Shown: in pieces, positions 1-7,329 of the stretch
How positions within the stretch are numbered: position 1 is the first letter of the stretch
How the letters are laid out: every line of letters starts with the position of its first letter
Source: an uncultured Lachnospiraceae bacterium
GTDB taxonomy: Bacteria; Bacillota; Clostridia; Lachnospirales; Lachnospiraceae
Direction: 5' to 3'
Assembly: GCA_902783395.1 (NCBI GenBank)
Contig: CACZRA010000366.1
Location: 1-9,964 of the forward strand
DNA length: 9,964 nucleotides
The notes under the pieces: generated by a model
Told to the model about the DNA's origin: nothing
Database searches by the model: none
The model's input: the letters and a program-made list of their open reading frames with translations, nothing else
Program-made: the position numbers and the translations under genes

Positions 1-152
1 AGGTCAGTGACCTCTCCCTCATAATCCGAAAGTCCGGCTTCATCGCCCACATAGGCGAACTTACCGTCCTTCACCACAAGAGCCGTGGCCTGCGGATGCT
101 TTTGATCCGCTGTGAAGATTTTTGCGTTTTTGATGATCCTGTCTGCTTTCAT
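1..152 (-). CDS. Amidohydrolase, YtcJ-like, N-terminal fragment cut by the window edge
   Basis: Only the first 50 codons and two bases are present; the gene continues past base 1. The protein starts MKADRIIKNAKIFTAD, followed by ATALVVKDGKFAYVGDEAGL. This is the usual opening of the metal-dependent amidohydrolase superfamily (YtcJ / amidohydrolase 3 type): a small beta-sandwich built from N- and C-terminal strands, with the I-x-N-A-x-I-x-T pattern and the V-x-D-G-x-x-x-x-V-G turn. The metal-binding HxH of the barrel would lie beyond the edge, so catalysis and substrate cannot be judged. The ATG at 152-150 has a strong ribosome binding site, AAAGGAG at 165-159, spaced six bases away. No signal peptide is seen, so it is probably cytoplasmic. 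It lies 136 nt after the glycosylase gene with no clear terminator between, so it may be read through from the operon or have its own promoter. Confidence 0.75.
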   Translation of the reverse strand, partial: MKADRIIKNAKIFTADQKHPQATALVVKDGKFAYVGDEAGLSDYEGEVTD

Positions 153-288
153 GTTATTCTCCTTTCGCTGTTGCTTATTTTTATATTGAGGCTTTTCGAC
201 TCACTGATCGTTATATCCTCTTTGCATCCGCCGCGAAAATGACGGATCATTCTTCATGTCTGTGCTCCCTGATATCGAACGTGCAGGA
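153..288 (-). other. Intergenic gap between glycosylase and amidohydrolase genes
   Basis: These 136 nt hold the amidohydrolase ribosome binding site (165-159). There is also a small inverted repeat, ATCCG at 247-243 pairing with CGGAT at 230-226, which two further inner pairs including a wobble could extend. No T-run follows it, so it is not a convincing intrinsic terminator. AT-rich TATAAC- and TATAAA-like hexamers occur on the minus strand, but neither has a good -35 partner at 16-18 nt. A possible 18-codon ORF (257-201) is discussed as a finding. Whether the amidohydrolase belongs to the upstream operon is not resolved by the sequence. Confidence 0.5.
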
Positions 289-1140
289 TTATATTTTACC
301 AAATCCTGTCTGTTCAGCACAATGGGGTTCTTCCTGCTTTCCTGCGTTTTCGCGGGAATAAAAAAACATATACTGCTGCATCACGCCGGCGAACCCGGGA
401 TATCTTTCGACGGGGAAACGGCCGTTGTAGTACTCGTCCTCTATCCTTTGTATCCATACATCCACTGGAAATGAAGCTATACGATGGTAGGCAAAAAGCA
501 TGATACAGTTTGCAACCTTTTTGCCGACACCATAAAAAGAAACCAGCTCATTGTACAGCTCCTGATCCGTAAATCCTCTTATGGTCTGCAGGTCGGTTTC
601 GCCGGAGGCTACTCTCCTTGCAGCCTCCCGTACATATGGCGCCCTGTACCCCAGTGAACATCCCGAAAGCTCCTTTTCCGAAAGTGACGCTATCGCCCGG
701 GGCTCCGGAAAAGCATATACGTCCTCGTTTATCTTTTCTCCGCAAAGACGGCAGAGCTTTTCCACAGATGACTGTATTGCCGGAATATTCTTTCGCTGGG
801 ATATAATAAAGCTGATGAGAGTCTCAAAGGGTTCCTGATTTAATATCCTTATCCCGTTTCCGAAGGCTGCTGCTTTTTTAAGAAAACCGTCCCCGGGATC
901 AACGGCATTGATAAATGCCGAATAATCAGTTCCCATATCAAAATAATCATGCCAGAAAAAGCGGTATTCCTCCGCACTGCAGGAAAACTCAAAGCAGCCC
1001 CCACCCATATCGTCGATAACAAGCTGCTTTCCGCCTGCTGCGACTGCTGCCTTATCGTCTTTAAGCATCCTCATCCTGAAGCATTGGCCGCTGTCTGCGA
1101 TCTGCCTCAGATCAAAATTATCTGAACGGACAGTGTACAT
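289..1140 (-). CDS. 8-oxoguanine DNA glycosylase/AP lyase, OGG1-type HhH-GPD family
   Basis: Predicted base-excision repair enzyme of 283 residues that removes oxidised guanine (8-oxoG) from DNA and can nick the abasic site. The N-terminal part (about 1-95) resembles the OGG1 beta domain, including SGQCFRM at 17-23, where the family has a QxFRW-like motif. The helical HhH-GPD domain spans about 100-260: SQRKNIPAIQ at 114-123 matches the conserved SxxNNI region, and the hairpin GVGKKVANC at 204-212 carries the expected catalytic lysine, K208 (equivalent to human K249). PVDVW at 225-229 carries the expected aspartate, D227 (human D268). Length is typical. There is no iron-sulfur cysteine cluster, which separates it from MutY/Nth. 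The ATG (1140-1138) lies three bases after the stop of the preceding gene; GGGGA inside that gene's end serves as a modest ribosome binding site, so translation is probably coupled. AlkA-type specificity is the main alternative, but the lysine favours OGG1. The last 20 or so residues look poorly conserved. Confidence 0.88.
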   Translation of the reverse strand: MYTVRSDNFDLRQIADSGQCFRMRMLKDDKAAVAAGGKQLVIDDMGGGCFEFSCSAEEYRFFWHDYFDMGTDYSAFINAVDPGDGFLKKAAAFGNGIRILNQEPFETLISFIISQRKNIPAIQSSVEKLCRLCGEKINEDVYAFPEPRAIASLSEKELSGCSLGYRAPYVREAARRVASGETDLQTIRGFTDQELYNELVSFYGVGKKVANCIMLFAYHRIASFPVDVWIQRIEDEYYNGRFPVERYPGFAGVMQQYMFFYSRENAGKQEEPHCAEQTGFGKI

Positions 1141-1143
1141 GGC

Positions 1144-2724
1144 TCATTTCCCCAGATAGAAGGTCGTCCGGTAGGTACCGGTCGTATTGTCTACGGCAAA
1201 GGTGATGGTATCCACTCCGGAAACATTGGACAGCGCAGTATCCACATCGTTCAAGTGTGTCCTGAACTGTGCGGGGATCACACCGGATGCGGGCTGATAA
1301 GTAAAATCCACGCAATCAAAGCCATGACGATCCGAATAGTATTTTTTCAGATCGACTCTTTTCAGCTCTATGTCAAATTTGGACCTTACGTAGTCTTCCG
1401 TCATCCGCGCATACTTTTCTATGCCGTCATCGTTCGGAGCCCTGAGAGGGACCGGATCCGGAACCTTTGCAGCGGCCGATGCCTTGACAGGAGCTTTTAC
1501 AGGAGCTTTTGCCGGGACTGTCCCGCCGGTGACAGCTGTCTTCACGTTTTCTGCCTTCCTGTCAGGCCTGACGACTCTCCGCTTTGTTCTTTTTTTCTTT
1601 TTGGTCCCCTTGCCGCCCTTAAGCAAAAGAAGTGCTCCCGCTATCATAAGCAGGATTATTATGAAAAGAATTATGCCGATGATCATTATCGTGTTGTTAT
1701 TTTCCATACCGTTTATGTTATCATCAGGGTGGCGGAATTTCAAATCCGGAAGGGCTTCAGCGTACCGGTTTTTCCCTGTTTTATCCTGGCTTCCGGCGTT
1801 TTTTAATACATCTGTCCTGAACAGCTTTATGCCGTAGTCTGAAAGATCATTAATGCTGTCCTTTTTACCGAGACTTCCGCCTTCATCATCCGCTCCCGTA
1901 AGCGGCTCATACCAGGCTTTGAAATCGTCACGTTTATCTTTTTCTTTAAGCAGGCTCCAGTTTCCGTATTTTTCGCTGTCGGATTCCTCTTTTATCTGTC
2001 TTTCATCCCTGCTTTTTGTAAGATAGTTTTTGCCGGATTTGGCGTTCTTATTATCTGCGGATGAACGCTTCCCGAATATTACCGGTTCGGGATCATGTAT
2101 TATCCTCCCTTTTGAGGCGTTTTCCGCAGCTCTTTCTTCGTATCCCGAAAAAGACTGCTTTGTGATCCCTCTGACCTTTACCTCGCATCTTGCCATATTT
2201 CCTTTAGTATCGGATGCATAAAAGATATAGTTTCCGTTTGACTTAGTCCTCATCCTGAATAGCATGTACTTCTCTCCCGAAGCACCGTATGCCCTGAAAA
2301 GTTCCTTTTTTATACCGGCCGAAGCATTTTCCGCCTGAACAAGATCAATATACGAACCTGTACTTTCCACGCAGGCCTCTATGACCGCAGCACCGCTGTC
2401 TTTTTTGATAATTCCCGGAGATATCTCTATCCTGCTTATCTCCTCAACAGCCGGCTGGTTACCGGAAACTTCATTCCCCGATATCTTGTTATCAGAAACC
2501 GTATCCTCTGACACGGTGTTGTCCGATATGGTGTTTTCGGATACGGTACTGCCGGATACAATGTTGCCGGATACGGTGTTGTCAGATATTGTGTTGTCGG
2601 ATGCCGATATGACGTGCAGCCCGTTTTCCGATACGTTTTCATCAGCAAACGCTGTTCCCGTATGCTCCAGGCACAGGCTGAAGCATATTACGGGGATAAT
2701 AAACAAAGTCCTGTATTTTCTCAT
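1144..2724 (-). CDS. Secreted, membrane-anchored protein with VSxN pentapeptide repeats; function unknown
   Basis: A 526-residue protein whose function I do not recognise. Residues 1-27 form a signal peptide (cleavage near AFA|DEN). Residues 31-35 and 41-90 are pentapeptides of the form (V/I)-S-x-N-x. Residues 95-187 look like a bacterial Ig-like beta-sandwich, ending in NGNYIFYASDTKGN. Residues 190-340 are a charged, probably disordered linker. Residues 345-369 are one strong transmembrane helix followed by a basic stop-transfer stretch (KKKKRTKRR, 375-383), which predicts an outside N-terminus and a cytoplasmic C-terminus. A short Ala/Pro/Lys linker with three APVKA-like units (403-420) leads to a compact C-terminal domain (432-526), rich in alternating hydrophobic strands and without a motif I can name. 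The start is well supported: a near-perfect AAAGGAGGT lies nine bases upstream, and ATG overlaps the comEC stop as ATGA. Its place between comEC and a repair glycosylase suggests, but does not prove, an accessory envelope role. Confidence 0.82.
   Translation of the reverse strand: MRKYRTLFIIPVICFSLCLEHTGTAFADENVSENGLHVISASDNTISDNTVSGNIVSGSTVSENTISDNTVSEDTVSDNKISGNEVSGNQPAVEEISRIEISPGIIKKDSGAAVIEACVESTGSYIDLVQAENASAGIKKELFRAYGASGEKYMLFRMRTKSNGNYIFYASDTKGNMARCEVKVRGITKQSFSGYEERAAENASKGRIIHDPEPVIFGKRSSADNKNAKSGKNYLTKSRDERQIKEESDSEKYGNWSLLKEKDKRDDFKAWYEPLTGADDEGGSLGKKDSINDLSDYGIKLFRTDVLKNAGSQDKTGKNRYAEALPDLKFRHPDDNINGMENNNTIMIIGIILFIIILLMIAGALLLLKGGKGTKKKKRTKRRVVRPDRKAENVKTAVTGGTVPAKAPVKAPVKASAAAKVPDPVPLRAPNDDGIEKYARMTEDYVRSKFDIELKRVDLKKYYSDRHGFDCVDFTYQPASGVIPAQFRTHLNDVDTALSNVSGVDTITFAVDNTTGTYRTTFYLGK
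2455..2604 (-). repeat. 15-bp coding repeat, ten units, encoding (V/I/A)SxNx pentapeptides
   Basis: Ten 15-nt units run head to tail without a break and encode residues 41-90 of the secreted protein, including ISDNT, VSGNI, VSGST, VSENT, VSEDT, VSDNK and ISGNE. A further in-phase unit, VSENG, lies at 2634-2620, separated by one divergent pentad. On the plus strand the units read roughly GATACGGTGTTGTCC with substitutions. Because the unit is a multiple of three, copy-number change by slippage would lengthen or shorten the stalk by five residues without breaking the frame. The units have diverged from each other, so the array is not freshly expanded. Confidence 0.9.
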
Positions 2725-4937
2725 CTGTCAGTTACCTCCTTTGTTTCTATAAAATGTGTTATTCTTACTTTTTTTCCGTTGACATCCATCCTTACGGCTC
2801 CTTCTTCCTTTGTGGTATGTATCCTTGTTCCCGAATCCCGTAAACGTCCGAGAAGCGCCTCGTGGGGATGTCCGTATCTGTTGTTTACGCCTGCGGAAAT
2901 AAATGTAAATGCCGGTTTGATCCTGTCGAGCAGGCTTTCCGGTGTAGAATTTTCTGATCCGTGGTGAGCGCATTTGAGAAGCGTGTATTTCCCGTAAGGC
3001 AGCCTTTCGATCATCCTGTCTTCTGCGGCGCCCTCAATATCCCCGGTATACAATGCCCTGAAACCGGTTTTATCAAGTTTTATCGAAAAACAGACAGAAG
3101 CTTCGTTCATATCGGAAAAGACCGCACCCTTTTCGGGATTGAGACATTCAAAGCAGGTATTTCCGAGCGAAAAGGCATCGCCTGCTTTTATTTTGAAAAC
3201 CCTGATATTCCGGTCTTTCGCCAAGTTAACCAGTTCATCGCAGCTTTCATTCCGGACAGAGATATCAGGTATTATAAAACACTTGATATTCAGACTGTCC
3301 TCCTTGTTCATATTCAGCATCTCAATATAACCGTTGATATGATCGTCATCCGGATGAGTGAGTACGGCATAATCAACTGTGTCATATCCTCTTGACAGCA
3401 CATATGGTATGACTCTGTACTTTGCCACTCTGTCTGTGTCACTGCTGCCGCAGTCTATCATTAATGCTTTTCCTTCCGTCTCTATGAAATGGCAGTCTCC
3501 CTGACCTACATCTATCATGGAAACAGCGATGTCCGGCCTGAAATGAAATGTGAGTATACCGACAGCTGTCACAACGGCAATCCCGCTGATGACGTACGCC
3601 GGCTTATATCTTTTATCTGTCTTCTCTATAACGATAGCTGTGGTTATTATGATCAGATAAAATAATAACATTCGCCATATTTCCGGTCTTCCGGTTGTTA
3701 TTATTGAACAGGGCAGCCTGTCATTGATCATTGTGATCACTCCGTAAAGCCTCAGTATCAGTTTTGAAGGGAGGGCAAATATTACACCGGCTATTATGGA
3801 AACATAACCGGCTGCAGCCGATAGCATTGCGCTCACGAGCAATATCCCCAGGAGCGGTATCACCGCAAGATTTATAACTATAGAAAAAACCGGGATCTGA
3901 TAAAAGAAATACAAAGTCACGGGAAGCATGAACAGGGTTACCGCAAACGCGGTACTCAGGGAACCGGCAGCCACTCCGCCGGAAGGCAGAAGCTTTTTTA
4001 CAGGAGGTCCCAGAAGCCCTATCCCGCTCACTGCCGAAAAAGAGAGGATAAATCCCGCATCCATCAGATAATAAGGGTTGAAAAGAATTATGATAACTCC
4101 CGCTATGGACATCGACGTCAGAAGATCCGGAGTCCTCCCCGCAAGATCTGCCGCCATCATAAGAGCGAAGGTTATAAGAGCCCGCATGGTCGATACGCCT
4201 GAGCCCGTAAGCCTGCCGTAAAGAAATATCAGAACAAAGCTCAGAATGTAGGATGCCGGCTTATTAAGACCTGTCTTTCTTATAAGCTTCAGAAAGGCCA
4301 TACCGAGAAGAGTGATATGAAGGGCCGAGATACACAGGATATGGCTCATTCCGGAGCGTCTGAAGCTGTTTCTGATATCCTCGGAAAGGTCGGCCCTGTC
4401 CCCCAGGAGCATTGCTTTCACCACTCCCGCGTCCTCTTCATCGTATATACGCTCTACAGCCCCGGAAAGACCCTCCCTGATAAGACACAGGACCTCGTCA
4501 AGCCCTGAAATACCGCCTTTTGCCCTGAATGATATGATCTCCGCATCATATATCTCAAGATCGATCCCCCTTATCATATAGTAACGGGCAATATCAAAGT
4601 TTCCGGGATTCCTCGCTCTCTGAAAGAGCATTCCCGTTCCTTTCACAGTTACCTCGCTCCCGATCGGAGGAAGCTCACTTAAGCTTTCCCTGCTTTCCTT
4701 AAGCTTTACTATTATCTTAAGATTTTTTTCAGGATCTTTTTCTGAAACCGGACTGACATTTTTGATCATCAGAAAGGTATTGGATTTTTTTTGATATTTA
4801 TCGTCGATCGTACCGTGCAGAGAGATGCTCCTGCCGGATATGGAATCGTCAGAAAAGGGTTCCGGCATTTTAAGAAAAAAGAGCAGCCCGAGAAAAAACA
4901 GCAGACAGCAGCCGACGACACACGCCGGTCTTTTCAT
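2721..4937 (-). CDS. comEC: ComEC/Rec2-family DNA uptake channel with metallo-beta-lactamase domain
   Basis: Polytopic membrane protein of 738 residues, the expected length for complete ComEC, which transports single-stranded DNA into the cytoplasm during transformation. After one or two N-terminal hydrophobic segments comes the extracellular OB-like DUF4131 region (about 35-140, with RARNPGNFD at 107-115). The Competence domain follows (about 165-440), with SGMSHILCISALHITLLG at 195-212 and many membrane helices. The C-terminal metallo-beta-lactamase-like domain (about 470-725) has DVGQGD at 476-481, the metal-binding HPDDDH at 528-533, TGD at 631-633, HHGS at 658-661 and NNRYGHPH at 685-692. 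All expected ligands are present, so a degrading nuclease activity on the non-transported strand is plausible. The ATG overlaps the upstream stop (ATGA), and an in-frame stop four codons upstream (TGA) excludes a longer form. There is no strong ribosome binding site, so coupling is likely. Competence itself is inferred, not shown. Confidence 0.95.
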   Translation of the reverse strand: MKRPACVVGCCLLFFLGLLFFLKMPEPFSDDSISGRSISLHGTIDDKYQKKSNTFLMIKNVSPVSEKDPEKNLKIIVKLKESRESLSELPPIGSEVTVKGTGMLFQRARNPGNFDIARYYMIRGIDLEIYDAEIISFRAKGGISGLDEVLCLIREGLSGAVERIYDEEDAGVVKAMLLGDRADLSEDIRNSFRRSGMSHILCISALHITLLGMAFLKLIRKTGLNKPASYILSFVLIFLYGRLTGSGVSTMRALITFALMMAADLAGRTPDLLTSMSIAGVIIILFNPYYLMDAGFILSFSAVSGIGLLGPPVKKLLPSGGVAAGSLSTAFAVTLFMLPVTLYFFYQIPVFSIVINLAVIPLLGILLVSAMLSAAAGYVSIIAGVIFALPSKLILRLYGVITMINDRLPCSIITTGRPEIWRMLLFYLIIITTAIVIEKTDKRYKPAYVISGIAVVTAVGILTFHFRPDIAVSMIDVGQGDCHFIETEGKALMIDCGSSDTDRVAKYRVIPYVLSRGYDTVDYAVLTHPDDDHINGYIEMLNMNKEDSLNIKCFIIPDISVRNESCDELVNLAKDRNIRVFKIKAGDAFSLGNTCFECLNPEKGAVFSDMNEASVCFSIKLDKTGFRALYTGDIEGAAEDRMIERLPYGKYTLLKCAHHGSENSTPESLLDRIKPAFTFISAGVNNRYGHPHEALLGRLRDSGTRIHTTKEEGAVRMDVNGKKVRITHFIETKEVTDR
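2734..2742 (-). promoter_or_regulatory. Strong ribosome binding site inside the comEC 3' end
   Basis: The minus strand reads AAAGGAGGT here, a near-perfect match to the 16S rRNA anti-Shine-Dalgarno, nine bases before the ATG at 2724. The same bases encode the T-K-E-V stretch near the ComEC C-terminus, so the signal is embedded in the upstream gene. It fixes the start of the repeat protein and suggests higher translation than for comEC itself. Confidence 0.85.
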
Positions 4938-5872
4938 CTTATAAGCTCATCATTCCTTTCATACAGCTCGTCAAGCTTTAATTTTTCCATGAAGACTCCC
5001 TCTGTGGAGCCTTCCACCGAGATCTGGACCTGATCGATCCCGGGCAGTGCGGTAAGAGTGTTCACTATCGAATAAAGGGCCGTTTCCTCGGAAACGTTAT
5101 ATGGCTTCTCACGAACCGAAGCATCAAAATTCGCATAGGCTATCCTGTCCTTGATCGTGACCGACAGCAGCTTTGCTTCGGGAGAGAGCGTAGGGAATGC
5201 CTCCTGCTCGTTGACACCTGCCGGTCCTCCGATCAGGGTCTCTACGGCAAATTTCTCCATAGCGATGTTTGTATTGTATACCACATCTTCATCATATCTT
5301 TTGAGCGTCGTCCCGTTTATATCGGTAAAATACAGTGTAACATTGGTCCTCTCATATGAATTGAGCTCCACACCGGTATTATTGATAAAGGAGTCTGCCG
5401 TCATATCTCCTACGGGTTCGCCGTTTCCCCCGGTAAGCTCTTTACCGTCAACAAGAAACGCGACAGAAACGACCTCGGGAAGCTGAGTAAGGGTTTCCAC
5501 GACAGATGCCCTTATGAGTATCTCTTTTGTCTTATCCAGATCAAGATAGGTCTCCGGAAAATCAATGACTATGCGGTTTTCCTCTGACCTGTAGCCGTTC
5601 GGAGTGATATCCTCCGTTATAGCCGCTACACCTCTGCCGTCAGAGGGCGCTTCCGAAAGCGCCTCCATGAGAATATCCGTCATATCGGCAGAATCAGCTG
5701 ATACCATCTTTCTCTCCTCGCTGATTATCGAGGAATAACCGGCATCGGGAGAGTATATCTTCAGGATCTCCTTATCCTCCTGTCCGTGCCTGCTGCAGGA
5801 GCAAAGGAAAAGCATTGTCCCGAGCAGTACGGTGATGATCTTAATTTTAAGGCTTCTGTATTTCCTGTCCAT
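4934..5872 (-). CDS. Lipoprotein with two GerMN domains (GerM/LpqB-like)
   Basis: A 312-residue exported protein. The N-terminus is basic and hydrophobic (residues 4-23) and ends in LCSCS; Cys26 is the likeliest lipidated residue (L-C-S-C), with Cys24 as the alternative. Two copies of a GerMN-type alpha/beta domain follow: about 36-145, with IVIDFPETYLDL at 101-112 and ETLTQLPEVVSVAFLVDG at 126-143; and about 176-290, with VTLYFTD at 178-184, VETLIGGP at 210-217, AYANFDASV at 245-253 and LTALPGIDQVQISVEG at 273-288. Bacillus GerM, a sporulation and germination protein, also has two such domains, and actinobacterial LpqB has one. The domain is not known to be catalytic and is thought to bind envelope components. 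The gene directly follows the response regulator and kinase, overlapping the kinase by one base, which points to a role in modulating that sensor. AAGGA lies a few bases before the ATG. Confidence 0.87.
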   Translation of the reverse strand: MDRKYRSLKIKIITVLLGTMLFLCSCSRHGQEDKEILKIYSPDAGYSSIISEERKMVSADSADMTDILMEALSEAPSDGRGVAAITEDITPNGYRSEENRIVIDFPETYLDLDKTKEILIRASVVETLTQLPEVVSVAFLVDGKELTGGNGEPVGDMTADSFINNTGVELNSYERTNVTLYFTDINGTTLKRYDEDVVYNTNIAMEKFAVETLIGGPAGVNEQEAFPTLSPEAKLLSVTIKDRIAYANFDASVREKPYNVSEETALYSIVNTLTALPGIDQVQISVEGSTEGVFMEKLKLDELYERNDELIR

Positions 5873-7329
5873 CAGATGTCCTTCCTCAACGGGATCTTTA
5901 CCGTAAAGGTTGTTCCCTCTCCGACTATGCTGGCAGCCTTTATCGCGCCTCTGTGCAGCAGTATCGCGTTTCTTGTAATGGCAAGCCCGAGCCCCGTACC
6001 GCCTATCTCCCTTGAATGGGATTTGTCCACCCTGTAGAATCTGTCATATATCTTGTTTATCGACTCCTCAGGTATCCCCATTCCCGAATCCGAAACGGTA
6101 ATAACGGCAAACTGAAGATCGGCATCCAGCGTTACCTTGACCCAGCCTCCCGGCTTGTTGTACTTAATGGCATTCTCCATAAGATTCATTATCGCAAGTG
6201 ACAGCTTTGTCTCATCTACATCCGCCTCTACGGGGAGCTTCTCTTCATACAAAAGCTCCACCCCCGACTTTTCGGCCAACGGAGTAAGGGTCTTTATAAG
6301 CTGCTGCAGCATGGGAGAAAGCTCATGAGGCTCCAGCTCTATCTCCGTGTCTTTATTCCCGTCAAGCTTCACAAGTGAAAGCAGGTTATTTATGATCTTA
6401 TTCTCCCGGTCCACCTCTGCAGCTATGTCCTGCATGAACTCCCTGTAGGTCTCGGCATCTACGGAATCACCGCTTTGGATCAGCGAATCGGAAAGCACCT
6501 TCATCGATGCAAGCGGTGTTTTGAGCTCATGGGAAACGTTTGCCACGAATTCTTCTCTTGAGGCATCGACCTCAGCCATCCTGGACATAAGATGATGAAA
6601 AGCATCCATGATATCCTTGGTCTCTGTATAATCGGGAACCTCTATGCTCTCCATTCCCGGATCAAACCCCTCCTTTACCGAGTCCACGGCCTTAATGACC
6701 TTATCAAACGGTTTAAGAAGGGTACCGGAAAGGGCTGTGGCTATCATCACCACTATTATGAATATTATGACTTCTATAAAACGGGCTCTCCGGTCCAGAA
6801 GCTCTTCATTATCGTGTATACTGTCAGTCGACGCACTTGCGACCAAAGCTCCGTATACCTTTCCCGTTTTCTCATCAAGTATCGGGACCGTGATCTCAAG
6901 ATAGCGGTTTTCTTCATCCCTGCTTGACATATTGCGGCTCCCGTTCATACAGGAGATCACCTCGCTTGATACGATATACCTCCCCTGGGACTTGCCATAG
7001 GTGTCCTTGATGATAAGAAAATCATCGTTTATGACAAGGATACGTCCGTCATACAGATTGGACATCTGTATCAGCTCATCATTTATCACTATATCGCTCG
7101 TATCTGAGAAATAATCGGTACGCGCAAGATGTGCGGCAACTATAGCGGACTGGTTGGTGACCTCTGATATTTTCTGATTTATAGCACGGCTCTCATAACC
7201 CCTGACCATCATGTAACGCATGATGATAACCGGTATGATGCCTATAAGGAGCACTATCAGGAATATCCTGAACCTGAGACTCCTGTATAATCGTACATCC
7301 TGAAAAAAACTTGAGATAAGGGTCTTCAT
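5872..7329 (-). CDS. Membrane sensor histidine kinase (HAMP, HisKA, HATPase_c)
   Basis: A 485-residue two-component sensor and partner of the regulator just upstream. Transmembrane helices lie at about 20-40 and 183-205, enclosing an extracellular region of about 140 residues. That region looks like a single Cache/PAS-type sensor fold (DGRILVINDDFLIIKD at 94-109, then TVPILDEKTGKVYGALVASA at 147-166). A HAMP linker (about 203-255) leads straight into HisKA, with the phosphate-accepting His267 in FVANVSHELKTPLAS. The ATPase domain has the N box at MENAIKYN (384-391, N386), G1 at DSGMGI (414-419), an F box at YDRFYR (428-433) and G2 at GGTGLGLA (443-450). All catalytic motifs are intact. There is no cytoplasmic PAS domain between HAMP and HisKA, unlike Bacillus WalK. 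The ATG overlaps the regulator stop by one base (TGATG), with GAGGG just upstream. The signal sensed is unknown. Confidence 0.93.
   Translation of the reverse strand: MKTLISSFFQDVRLYRSLRFRIFLIVLLIGIIPVIIMRYMMVRGYESRAINQKISEVTNQSAIVAAHLARTDYFSDTSDIVINDELIQMSNLYDGRILVINDDFLIIKDTYGKSQGRYIVSSEVISCMNGSRNMSSRDEENRYLEITVPILDEKTGKVYGALVASASTDSIHDNEELLDRRARFIEVIIFIIVVMIATALSGTLLKPFDKVIKAVDSVKEGFDPGMESIEVPDYTETKDIMDAFHHLMSRMAEVDASREEFVANVSHELKTPLASMKVLSDSLIQSGDSVDAETYREFMQDIAAEVDRENKIINNLLSLVKLDGNKDTEIELEPHELSPMLQQLIKTLTPLAEKSGVELLYEEKLPVEADVDETKLSLAIMNLMENAIKYNKPGGWVKVTLDADLQFAVITVSDSGMGIPEESINKIYDRFYRVDKSHSREIGGTGLGLAITRNAILLHRGAIKAASIVGEGTTFTVKIPLRKDI

Noticed and set aside
226..247. Inverted repeat after the glycosylase gene considered as an intrinsic terminator
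   Set aside because: The stem is only five perfect pairs (seven with a wobble), with an eight-base loop in the extended form and no T-run on the minus strand.
1591..1612. T-rich run on the plus strand considered as a terminator tract
   Set aside because: It encodes the Lys/Arg stop-transfer segment after the membrane helix on the minus strand, and no stem precedes it.
1255..1806. 183-codon plus-strand open frame opposite the repeat protein gene
   Set aside because: It lies antisense to a well-supported gene, has Cys/His/Phe-rich composition without domain features, and is explained by codon usage of the minus strand.
2381..2752. Plus-strand repeat-like open frame with LSDTVLPDTV-type periodicity
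   Set aside because: The periodicity is only the reverse complement of the 15-bp coding repeat. The minus-strand reading has the signal peptide, ribosome binding site and operon context.
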